A DNA stretch of 5,419 bases from Flavobacteriales bacterium. GTDB lineage: Bacteria; Bacteroidota; Bacteroidia; Flavobacteriales; Flavobacteriaceae. Positions 1-5,419 of the stretch are shown here, piece by piece; position 1 is the first letter of the stretch, and every line of letters begins with the position of its first letter. The stretch is taken from the NCBI GenBank assembly GCA_027031025.1, contig JALVEJ010000024.1, positions 1 through 5,419 on the forward strand. Reading direction: 5' to 3'. A program made the position numbers and the translations under genes. The notes beneath the pieces were generated by a model. It was not told the DNA's origin. It was given only the letters and a program-made list of their open reading frames with translations, and made no database searches.

Positions 1-48
1 GATTAACGCCAGCATGAGCGTTAAGATTACATTAAACTTTGTTCTCAT
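1..48 (-). CDS. SusC/RagA-like TonB-linked outer-membrane protein, N-terminal fragment
   Basis: Only the first 16 codons are present, reading MRTKFNVILTLMLALI before the left edge of the window. They form a positively charged start followed by a hydrophobic stretch, which is the beginning of a Sec signal peptide. From knowledge of the family, flavobacterial SusC/RagA receptors very often begin with M(R/K)TKF, a small residue, then (I/L)LTL and a leucine-rich core, so this is the most likely identity. SusC proteins form the TonB-energised barrel through which a substrate captured by a SusD lipoprotein is imported across the outer membrane. The ATG follows a purine-rich AAAAGAAG stretch and lies 93 bases downstream of the stop of the barrel-protein gene on the same strand. 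The carboxypeptidase-like domain, plug and barrel lie outside the window, so the family call rests on the signal peptide alone. Another exported protein remains possible. Confidence 0.6.
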   Translation of the reverse strand, partial: MRTKFNVILTLMLALI

Positions 49-76
49 CTTCTTTTATTTTTGAGTTTGTCAACCA

Positions 77-107
77 CAAATATCTTAATAAAAAGTTAAT
101 TATACAA
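77..107 (-). promoter_or_regulatory. Putative Bacteroidota-type promoter for the SusC-like gene
   Basis: On the minus strand there is a TTG at 107-105, then 20 bases, then GATATTTG at 84-77. The Bacteroidota consensus is TTTG or TTG, about 19 bases, then TAnnTTTG, so the -7 box has one mismatch (G for the first T). The implied 5' leader to the ATG at 48 is about 20-25 nucleotides. Its position in the short gap before an exported-protein gene fits a promoter that would let this gene be expressed independently of the gene upstream. In such AT-rich sequence a match of this quality can occur by chance. Confidence 0.35.
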
Positions 108-141
108 CTTTTCATTTCATATTTTTCAGAATAATCAATAT

Positions 142-1602
142 TTAAAATTTAAGAGATTGTTTAATATTTATATAAACACCTTGAAAATCAGGAAGATAAT
201 CAACTTTTATAGGCTTGACAATTTCAAATGTTAAAATTTGATTTTTATTTATAAAATGTAAGCCTATCCCAGTATTTGCATAGGAAATGTTTTGTTTGTT
301 AAAGGAATTTGTTTGTATATAATCACCAATTAGGTAAAACTCAATTTGATTTACGTGATAAATTATATCATTTTTAATACTCAAAATCCGGTTATAATTT
401 CTTTCTAAATTAACAACTTTTCTAAATATACCATTTTGTATATAGCCCGGCACGCTTAGTTTATCTTGATTGGTATTAAAGCTTTGCAGATTGTGAGAAA
501 GTGACACATTATGCCAAATATATTCATTTGATTTTAATTGGAAATAGAAAAGATGCTGATCTATATTTGACAAATTGATGTTGTATTGCGCTTGAAACTC
601 AGCTATCCAAGTTGTGTTTTTATTTTTTATATTCATATGATATGACATTCCGGCTAACCTGTTGGATGTTAGTGTATTATTAAAAGATTTAAAATTATAA
701 ATGTAATTTATGCCAAAAGTTTGATTTTTGACTTGATAGTTTAGTCCGGTTTGATTCAAAATTTCGAAACTGATAGTATCATTTCTTATGGATGAAAAAT
801 AGTTGTCAAGTCCGAAGTTGCTGCTTTTGATGTAGGGAAATTTTACGTTAAATTGAATTTGCTGGTATTTGTTCTTTCTTTGCCAAACAAAAGTCAATTG
901 TTCACCGGTATTTAATAAGTTATAAAAAGAACTCTTGATACGTCCTTCTAATTGCAGTTTTTCTTTTTCTGAATCGTAATTAAAACCCAACATTCCATCT
1001 AATAAATTAGAGGTTTCTTTTTTGATTTTTAAAACGACCATTTTTTTACCATGGTAAAAGTTTATTACAGGTTGTGTAGTGATTTTAAAGCCGGTTTTCT
1101 CATTAATAAACTGTTCAATGCTGTTAAGGTTTTTTAAATTAATAGGTTTTCTTTTAAGTGATTTATTTAATTTTATTCTGATATTCTCCGGAAATTTTTT
1201 ATCAGATATTACCACCAAACTATCAATTTTAGCTTGTGCTGTATTTATAATATGATAAAAAACATGTAATGTTTTGTTTTGAATACTGATACTATCCGGT
1301 TCTAAACGGTTAAATAAATAGCCGGCATGTATTAATGAATCATTAAGGCTTTGTAATCTTTTATTTAATGCATTTAAGGGAGTTTTTTCTTGTTTCCCGT
1401 CAATATATATATATAATGTATCGTTGATTGGTTCACCTTTGATGAGTTCTTCTTTTTTGTTGAGTGTAATTTGAGCGCCTAATAAATGTCTTTGTAATAA
1501 TAAATTTAACAAGGAGTCATTTCTATTCAATCCGCTTTGTTTATGCTGAGCCGGCATAATTCCGAATACTAAAAAAAATATAAAACCGGAGAAAGTTTTC
1601 AT
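142..1602 (-). CDS. Omp85-superfamily-like outer-membrane beta-barrel protein with POTRA-like region (divergent)
   Basis: The 486-residue product begins with a signal peptide (residues 1-18; probable signal peptidase I cut in MPA|Q). It has no lipobox cysteine, so it is not a lipoprotein. Residues about 75-195 look like two POTRA-type units, each a helix followed by beta strands: the first includes ALNKRLQSLNDSLIHAGY, the second runs about 125-195. From about 200 (LLDGMLGFNYD) to the end, alternating polar and hydrophobic strands suggest a barrel. Markers include GEQLTFVW (233-240), FPYI with SNFGLD (255-266), and a C-terminal YINIKQSLKF ending in Phe like a BAM recognition signal. This layout recalls BamA, TamA and FhaC, which insert or export proteins at the outer membrane. 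The barrel, at about 285 residues, is shorter than in typical Omp85 proteins. Residues 384-387 are VPGY where the family usually has a VRGF/Y-type motif. The gene is visibly more AT-rich than the ribosomal operon. The start is the first in-frame ATG before the signal peptide. Omp85-like is an inference from pattern; substrate and exact function are unknown. Confidence 0.6.
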   Translation of the reverse strand: MKTFSGFIFFLVFGIMPAQHKQSGLNRNDSLLNLLLQRHLLGAQITLNKKEELIKGEPINDTLYIYIDGKQEKTPLNALNKRLQSLNDSLIHAGYLFNRLEPDSISIQNKTLHVFYHIINTAQAKIDSLVVISDKKFPENIRIKLNKSLKRKPINLKNLNSIEQFINEKTGFKITTQPVINFYHGKKMVVLKIKKETSNLLDGMLGFNYDSEKEKLQLEGRIKSSFYNLLNTGEQLTFVWQRKNKYQQIQFNVKFPYIKSSNFGLDNYFSSIRNDTISFEILNQTGLNYQVKNQTFGINYIYNFKSFNNTLTSNRLAGMSYHMNIKNKNTTWIAEFQAQYNINLSNIDQHLFYFQLKSNEYIWHNVSLSHNLQSFNTNQDKLSVPGYIQNGIFRKVVNLERNYNRILSIKNDIIYHVNQIEFYLIGDYIQTNSFNKQNISYANTGIGLHFINKNQILTFEIVKPIKVDYLPDFQGVYINIKQSLKF

Positions 1603-1705
1603 TTCATATTTGTCATTTTTATTTTGAAAAAAGCATTAAAAGTTCATAAAAGTTATCCTTTGTTGTCTTATATGGTTTAATTCATACCTGATTTTGTTAA
1701 TTTTT

Positions 1706-1734
1706 CAAGTCAATCTATTTCAGGACAAGTCAAT
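1706..1734. repeat. Pair of 9-base direct repeats, CAAGTCAAT
   Basis: CAAGTCAAT occurs at 1706-1714 and again at 1726-1734, with start points exactly 20 bases apart, close to two turns of the helix. Immediately after, TCATCA occurs twice (1735-1740 and 1743-1748). The region lies about 100 bases upstream of the rpsL promoter and about 105 bases upstream of the barrel-gene start. This spacing would suit a dimeric DNA-binding protein, but no regulator is known for it from this sequence and the repeat could be chance. Confidence 0.4.
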
Positions 1735-1799
1735 TCATCAACTCATCAGTCCTAATACTAAACCCAAACGTCTCAAAACACCTGTTATTGTCATGCCAA

Positions 1800-1852
1800 A
1801 AATATTTTTTTGTAATTATGTATAAATCAGTTTGAAAAACAAAAAAATATTT
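1800..1852. repeat. Perfect 14-base inverted repeat enclosing the rpsL -33 element
   Basis: AAATATTTTTTTGT at 1800-1813 is the exact reverse complement of ACAAAAAAATATTT at 1839-1852, with a 25-base spacer. The right arm sits in the spacer of the rpsL promoter and ends one base before the -7 box. The -33 TTTG (1831-1834) lies in the loop. The arms are A and T tracts, so they may bend DNA or bind a dimeric regulator. A transcription terminator is unlikely, because the stem has almost no GC and no gene reads into it. Confidence 0.55.
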
Positions 1853-1861
1853 CTATCTTTG
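1831..1861 (+). promoter_or_regulatory. rpsL operon promoter (Bacteroidota sigma-A type)
   Basis: TTTG at 1831-1834 and TATCTTTG at 1854-1861 are separated by exactly 19 bases. This is a full match to the Bacteroidota housekeeping promoter TTTG-N19-TAnnTTTG. Transcription would be expected to start around 1866-1868, giving a leader of about 33-35 nucleotides before the rpsL ATG. The leader is A-rich and has no Shine-Dalgarno sequence, as is usual in this phylum. It is the only strong promoter seen for the five-gene ribosomal operon. Confidence 0.85.
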
Positions 1862-1900
1862 CCGTCCGAAAAAGAACAACGTAAAAATTAAATTAAACAT

Positions 1901-2275
1901 ATGCCTACAATTCAACAATTAGTTAGAACAGGAAGAACCAAAATAACTAAGAAGAGTAAATCGGCTGCTTTAAAAGGAAGTCCGCAAAAACGTGGTGTAT
2001 GTGTGCGTGTTTATACTACGACCCCTAAAAAACCGAATTCCGCTATGCGAAAAGTTGCGCGGGTTCGTTTAACCAACGGTAACGAGGTCAACGCATACAT
2101 CGGCGGTGAAGGACACAATTTGCAAGAGCACTCGATAGTATTAGTTAGAGGTGGAAGGGTGAAAGATTTGCCCGGAGTCAGATATCATGTCATTCGCGGC
2201 GCCTTAGATACAGCCGGAGTGGATGGTAGAAAACAACGTCGATCTAAATACGGAACCAAACGCCCTAAGAAGTAA
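1901..2275 (+). CDS. rpsL: 30S ribosomal protein S12
   Basis: S12 lies at the decoding centre of the 30S subunit and takes part in tRNA selection and in the response to streptomycin. The 124-residue product has the usual length and nearly continuous similarity to bacterial S12: the basic N-terminus, TPKKPNSAMRKVARVRLTNG (41-60), the YIGGEGHNLQEHS stretch (66-78), RGGRVKDLPGVRYH (83-96) and the basic tail ending KYGTKRPKK. Lys43, Lys88 and Pro91, where streptomycin-resistance substitutions commonly occur, are wild type. Asp89, the residue that RimO methylthiolates in many bacteria, is present. The gene is first in its operon, about 34 nucleotides after the inferred transcription start. The ATG is fixed by the conserved MPTIQQLVR start. 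It has no Shine-Dalgarno sequence; the ATG is preceded by an A-rich leader. Confidence 0.98.
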   Translation: MPTIQQLVRTGRTKITKKSKSAALKGSPQKRGVCVRVYTTTPKKPNSAMRKVARVRLTNGNEVNAYIGGEGHNLQEHSIVLVRGGRVKDLPGVRYHVIRGALDTAGVDGRKQRRSKYGTKRPKK

Positions 2276-2291
2276 TTGAAAAAAAATTAAC

Positions 2292-2768
2292 ATGAGAAAA
2301 GGAAGACCTAAAAAAAGACAAATTCTACCCGATCCGAAATTTAACGATCCTTTGGTAACAAGATTCGTTAATAATTTAATGTGGAACGGTAAAAAATCCC
2401 TTGCATTCAATTTGTTTTATGATGCTTTGGATATTGTAGATCAAAAGAAAGGCGAAGAAGAAAAATCAGCCTTGGAAATTTGGAAAGACGCTTTGTCAAA
2501 TGTGATGCCGCATGTAGAGGTTAGAAGCCGTCGTGTAGGTGGCGCAACATTCCAAATACCCATGCCGATTAGACCGGAACGAAAAGTGTCATTGGCAATG
2601 AAGTGGATGATTAATTTTGCGCGCAAGCGTAACGAAAAATCTTATCCGCAAAAATTAGCCGCTGAAATTTTAGCCGCTTATAAAGAAGAAGGTGGTGCTG
2701 TTAAAAAGAAAAACGATACGCACAGAATGGCGGAAGCAAACAAAGCATTCTCACATTTTAGATTTTAA
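2292..2768 (+). CDS. rpsG: 30S ribosomal protein S7
   Basis: S7 is a primary 16S rRNA-binding protein that nucleates assembly of the 30S head and contacts the E and P sites. The 158-residue product is full length for the family. Family signatures are visible in order: QILPDPKF (10-17), FVNNLMWNGKKS, the VEVRSRRVGGATFQIPMPIRPER stretch forming the beta hairpin in the middle, LAMKWMINFARKR, and the C-terminal HRMAEANKAFSHFRF. It starts 16 bases after the rpsL stop, in an A-rich spacer without a Shine-Dalgarno sequence, and is followed after 12 bases by fusA. In other bacteria S7 is the feedback repressor of the str operon. Whether it acts so here cannot be seen: the gaps are too short to show an obvious S7-binding structure. 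Confidence 0.98.
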   Translation: MRKGRPKKRQILPDPKFNDPLVTRFVNNLMWNGKKSLAFNLFYDALDIVDQKKGEEEKSALEIWKDALSNVMPHVEVRSRRVGGATFQIPMPIRPERKVSLAMKWMINFARKRNEKSYPQKLAAEILAAYKEEGGAVKKKNDTHRMAEANKAFSHFRF

Positions 2769-2780
2769 TATTGAGCAGCA

Positions 2781-4871
2781 ATGGCAAAAGATTTAAGTAA
2801 AGTAAGAAATATAGGTATTGCGGCGCACATTGATGCCGGTAAAACTACCGTAACCGAACGTATATTGTATTATACGGGTATCAGTCATAAAATTGGTGAA
2901 GTGCATGACGGCGCTGCAACCATGGACTGGATGGAACAAGAGCAAGAACGTGGTATTACCATTACCTCAGCCGCTACGCAATGTGTTTGGCCCTATAATG
3001 GTGAAAACTATACGGTTAATATCATTGATACGCCCGGACACGTTGATTTTACAGTTGAAGTAGAACGCTCGTTGCGGGTATTAGATGGTATGGTGGCATT
3101 GTTCAGTGCCGTTGATGGTGTTGAGCCACAATCGGAAACCGTATGGCGACAAGCAGATAAATATAAGGTGCCTCGTATCGGATTCGTTAATAAAATGGAC
3201 CGTCAAGGTGCCGATTTTTTTAATGTCTGTAATCAAGTCAAAGAAATGCTCGGTGGTAATCCCGTGCCTTTACAAGTCCCTATCGGTGAAGAAGCCGATT
3301 TTAAAGGTGTGGTGGATTTGATTTCCAAAAAAGCTATTATCTGGAACGAAGAAGATAAAGGTATGACTTATGAAGAAGTGCCTATTCCGGAAGAATTAGT
3401 TGATGAAGTAGAACAACACCGTGCCAATTTAATTGAAGCTGTTGCAGAATATGATGAAGCTTTGATGGAAAAATTCTTTGAAGATGAAAATTCCATTACC
3501 GAAGACGAAATCATTGCCGCTTTGAGAGCCGCAACCATCGATATGTCTATCATCCCGATGTTTGCCGGTTCTGCTTTTAAAAATAAAGGGGTGCAAGCCA
3601 TGTTAGACGGTGTAATGCGTTTCTTGCCTTCACCATTGGATATTGGCGCTATTGAAGGCACCAATCCCGTAACCGGTGAAAAAGAATTACGTCACCCTGA
3701 CACAAAAGATCCATTTGCAGCATTAGCCTTTAAAATTGCTACCGACCCGTTTGTTGGTCGTTTGGCATTCTTTAGAGCTTATTCAGGTTATTTAGATGCC
3801 GGCTCATACGTATTGAATAACCGTTCCGGTAAAAAAGAACGTATCTCGCGTATATATCAAATGCACGCCAATAAGCAAAATCCCATTAAACGGGTTGAAG
3901 CAGGTGATATAGCTGCCGGTGTCGGTTTTAAAGACATCAAAACCGGTGATACTTTATCCGACGAAAAACATCCTATTGTTTTAGAATCAATGGACTTCCC
4001 CGATCCGGTTATCGGTATTGCAGTTGAACCCAAAACTAAAGCCGATGTCGACAAATTGGGCATGGCATTATCAAAATTAGCTGAAGAAGATCCGACTTTC
4101 CAAGTCAAAACCGATGAAGCTTCCGGACAAACTATTATTTCCGGTATGGGTGAGTTACACTTGGAAATTATTGTAGATCGTTTAAAAAGAGAATTTAAAG
4201 TAGAAGTCAATGTCGGACAGCCGCGTGTTGAGTATAAAGAAGCCTTAACCGCTCCGGTTGATCACAGAGAAGTTTATAAAAAACAAACCGGTGGTCGCGG
4301 TAAGTTTGCCGATATTATCTTTAAGTTGGAACCTGCCGATGAAGGCAAAGAAGGCTTAGAATTTATCAATGAAATTAAAGGGGGTAATATCCCTCGTGAA
4401 TATATTCCTTCAGTAGAAAAAGGCTTCCAAGAAGCCATGAAAACAGGCCCGTTAGCCGGTTTTGAAGTTGAATCGATGAAAGTAACTCTGGTAGATGGCT
4501 CATTTCACCCGGTCGATTCAGATTCATTATCATTCGAATTGGCGGCCAAATTAGGTTTTAGAGAAGCCGCTAAAAAAGCGCAACCTGTTTTGTTGGAACC
4601 CATCATGAAGTTAGAAGTGGTTACACCGGAAGAAAATATGGGTGATATAGTCGGAGACTTGAACCGTCGCCGCGGTCAAGTGTTGAGCATGGATGAAAGA
4701 GCCGGCGCCAAGGTGATTAAAGCACATGTGCCACTTTCCGAAATGTTTGGCTATGTAACGACTTTGAGAACTTTATCATCAGGTCGTGCCACTTCCTCTA
4801 TGGAGTTTTCACATTATGCTGAAACTCCTAAGAATATTGCCGAAGAAGTAATTGAAAAAGTAAATGGATAA
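2781..4871 (+). CDS. fusA: Translation elongation factor G
   Basis: EF-G is the GTPase that drives translocation of tRNA and mRNA on the ribosome and, with RRF, ribosome recycling. All five domains are present in 696 residues, the normal length. The GTPase motifs are AHIDAGKTT (15-23, P-loop), RGITI (58-62, switch I), DTPGH (83-87, with catalytic His87), NKMD (137-140) and GSAF (263-266). Domain II spans about 300-400. Domain III includes GMGELHLEIIVDRLKREF (455-472). Domain IV includes QTGGRGKFAD (502-511) and the tip loop around His576 that reaches the decoding site. Domain V contains NRRRG and the C-terminal GYVTTLRTLSSGRATSSMEFSHY. Phe90 and His460, positions matching known fusidic-acid sites, are wild type. 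With all GTPase residues intact and its position inside the str operon, this is the canonical translocase, not a specialised paralogue. It lies 12 bases after rpsG and 10 before rpsJ. Confidence 0.99.
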   Translation: MAKDLSKVRNIGIAAHIDAGKTTVTERILYYTGISHKIGEVHDGAATMDWMEQEQERGITITSAATQCVWPYNGENYTVNIIDTPGHVDFTVEVERSLRVLDGMVALFSAVDGVEPQSETVWRQADKYKVPRIGFVNKMDRQGADFFNVCNQVKEMLGGNPVPLQVPIGEEADFKGVVDLISKKAIIWNEEDKGMTYEEVPIPEELVDEVEQHRANLIEAVAEYDEALMEKFFEDENSITEDEIIAALRAATIDMSIIPMFAGSAFKNKGVQAMLDGVMRFLPSPLDIGAIEGTNPVTGEKELRHPDTKDPFAALAFKIATDPFVGRLAFFRAYSGYLDAGSYVLNNRSGKKERISRIYQMHANKQNPIKRVEAGDIAAGVGFKDIKTGDTLSDEKHPIVLESMDFPDPVIGIAVEPKTKADVDKLGMALSKLAEEDPTFQVKTDEASGQTIISGMGELHLEIIVDRLKREFKVEVNVGQPRVEYKEALTAPVDHREVYKKQTGGRGKFADIIFKLEPADEGKEGLEFINEIKGGNIPREYIPSVEKGFQEAMKTGPLAGFEVESMKVTLVDGSFHPVDSDSLSFELAAKLGFREAAKKAQPVLLEPIMKLEVVTPEENMGDIVGDLNRRRGQVLSMDERAGAKVIKAHVPLSEMFGYVTTLRTLSSGRATSSMEFSHYAETPKNIAEEVIEKVNG

Positions 4872-4881
4872 ATCATAAGAC

Positions 4882-5187
4882 ATGGCTCAAAAAATCAGAA
4901 TAAAATTAAAGTCATACGATCACAATTTGGTGGATAAGTCCGCTGAAAAAATCGTAAAAACCGTAAAAAGTACCGGTGCAGTTGTAACAGGTCCCATACC
5001 TTTACCCACGCACAAAAGAATTTTTACGGTACTGCGTTCGCCACACGTCAACAAAAAATCAAGGGAGCAATTTGAACTCAATACCCACAAACGTTTGTTG
5101 GATATTTACAGTTCGTCACCTAAAACGGTTGATGCTCTGATGAAATTGGAATTGCCCAGTGGCGTAGAAGTAGAAATCAAAGTTTGA
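4882..5187 (+). CDS. rpsJ: 30S ribosomal protein S10 (NusE)
   Basis: S10 is part of the 30S head. As NusE it pairs with NusB in transcription antitermination and contacts NusG in transcription-translation coupling. The 101-residue product is full length and matches the family throughout: RIRIKLKSYDH-like start (IRIKLKSYDHNLVDKSA), the extended loop with GPIPLPTHKRIFTVLRSPHVNKKSREQFE, the THKRLLDI stretch, and KTVDALMKLELPSGVEVEIKV at the end. It follows fusA after only 10 bases, with no tuf gene between and no room for the long S10 leader used by E. coli for L4 autoregulation. It is thus most likely expressed from the rpsL promoter. A TGA stop is followed directly by an in-frame TAG. No Shine-Dalgarno sequence is visible. 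Confidence 0.98.
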   Translation: MAQKIRIKLKSYDHNLVDKSAEKIVKTVKSTGAVVTGPIPLPTHKRIFTVLRSPHVNKKSREQFELNTHKRLLDIYSSSPKTVDALMKLELPSGVEVEIKV

Positions 5188-5217
5188 TAGATTATTAACT
5201 AATATTAAGATAACATA

Positions 5218-5419
5218 ATGTCGGGTATAATAGGAAAAAAAGTAGGAATGACCAGCATTTTCGATGAAAATGGTAAAAATATCCCTGTAACGGTGATATT
5301 GGCTGGTCCGAATTATGTTACCCAAGTCAGAACCAAAGAAGTTGACGGGTACGATGCTGTGCAGCTTGGTTTCGATGACAAAAAAGAGAAAAACACCCCG
5401 AAACCCCTTAGAGGGCATT
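5218..5419 (+). CDS. rplC: 50S ribosomal protein L3, N-terminal part
   Basis: L3 binds 23S rRNA early in 50S assembly and extends toward the peptidyl-transferase centre. The first 67 codons are present and open to the right edge. The product starts MSGIIGKKVGMTSIFDENGK, the highly conserved L3 N-terminus, followed by PVTVILAGPNYVTQVRTKE, then DGYDAVQLGFDDKKEKN and PLRGH, in the order expected for the family. About two thirds of the protein, which is usually just over 200 residues, lies outside the window. The gene starts 30 bases after rpsJ, the widest gap in the operon. That gap is AT-rich and shows no convincing internal promoter, so rplC is read as a continuation of the same operon, probably leading on to rplD, rplW and rplB. 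Confidence 0.97.
   Translation, partial: MSGIIGKKVGMTSIFDENGKNIPVTVILAGPNYVTQVRTKEVDGYDAVQLGFDDKKEKNTPKPLRGH

Larger units (their letters stand above)
1603..1900. other. Divergent intergenic region between the barrel-protein gene and rpsL
   Basis: This AT-rich 298-base stretch separates two genes that point away from each other. It contains the rpsL promoter, an inverted repeat around it and a pair of short direct repeats, each listed separately. I see no open reading frame with gene-like character, no tRNA and no GC-rich hairpin. No good promoter for the minus-strand barrel-protein gene was found: there is a perfect -7-like TATTTTTG on the minus strand at 1804-1797, but no TTTG or TTG lies about 19 bases upstream of it. 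Confidence 0.7.

Noticed and set aside
66..80. TTTGT-CAACC-ACAAA short palindrome in the leader of the SusC-like gene
   Set aside because: Only five base pairs per arm, AT-rich, and it partly overlaps the putative -7 box; not distinguishable from chance.
1653..1662. Plus-strand TTATCCTTTG resembling a Bacteroidota -7 box
   Set aside because: The spacing inside the box is one base too long and no -33 element sits at the right distance; no gene begins shortly after it.
1797..1804. Minus-strand TATTTTTG, a perfect TAnnTTTG -7 box that might drive the barrel-protein gene
   Set aside because: No TTTG or TTG lies about 19 bases upstream on that strand, it falls in the arm of an AT-rich inverted repeat, and it would give a leader of about 190 nucleotides.
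1800..1852. The inverted repeat as a rho-independent terminator
   Set aside because: The stem is nearly all A-U, the loop is 25 bases, and no gene transcribes into it from either side because the flanking genes diverge.
3857..4210. Minus-strand 117-codon open frame inside fusA
   Set aside because: It is a shadow of the strongly conserved EF-G coding sequence, with no recognisable protein character or start signals. The same applies to the minus frames at 2204-2410, 2441-2626 and 3368-3664 and the plus frame at 3085-3321.
4872..4881. An S10-type L4-binding leader upstream of rpsJ
   Set aside because: The gap of 10 bases is far too short to hold such a structure.
5116..5418. Minus-strand 100-codon open frame over the end of rpsJ and start of rplC
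   Set aside because: Both genes on the plus strand match conserved ribosomal proteins throughout, and the opposite frame has no family resemblance.

Overview
The window looks like the chromosome of a Bacteroidota member, most likely class Flavobacteriia. The base composition is AT-rich. The rpsL promoter is a textbook Bacteroidota promoter (TTTG, 19 bases, TAnnTTTG). None of the genes has a clear Shine-Dalgarno sequence. The ribosomal proteins, EF-G and the partial SusC signal peptide all read like flavobacterial versions. No genus can be named from the sequence alone.

Left part (1-1602, minus strand). The window opens with the first 16 codons of a gene that starts like a SusC/RagA-type TonB-linked outer-membrane protein and runs off the left edge. 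Upstream of it on the same strand is a complete 486-residue gene. It has a signal peptide, a POTRA-like periplasmic part and a C-terminal beta-barrel ending in Phe. It is best described as a divergent Omp85-superfamily (BamA/TamA/FhaC-like) outer-membrane protein. Its oddest feature is a VPGY sequence where this superfamily normally has (V/I/L)RG(F/Y).

Middle (1603-1900). This 298-base divergent intergenic region holds the rpsL promoter, a perfect 14-base inverted repeat that encloses the promoter's -33 element, and a pair of 9-base direct repeats spaced 20 bases apart. I found no convincing gene in it.

Right part (1901-5419, plus strand). This is a tightly packed translation operon: rpsL (S12), rpsG (S7), fusA (EF-G), rpsJ (S10/NusE) and the start of rplC (L3), which is cut by the right edge. 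Gaps are 16, 12, 10 and 30 bases. There is no tuf gene between fusA and rpsJ, so the str and S10 gene clusters are joined directly. The genes would be co-transcribed from the rpsL promoter and supply the 30S head and decoding site, the translocase and the start of the 50S set.

Overall this is a conserved housekeeping locus next to cell-envelope genes. I see no mobile element, CRISPR array, RNA gene or evident new multi-gene system. The points worth a second look are the barrel protein with its altered motif and the repeat structures around the rpsL promoter.
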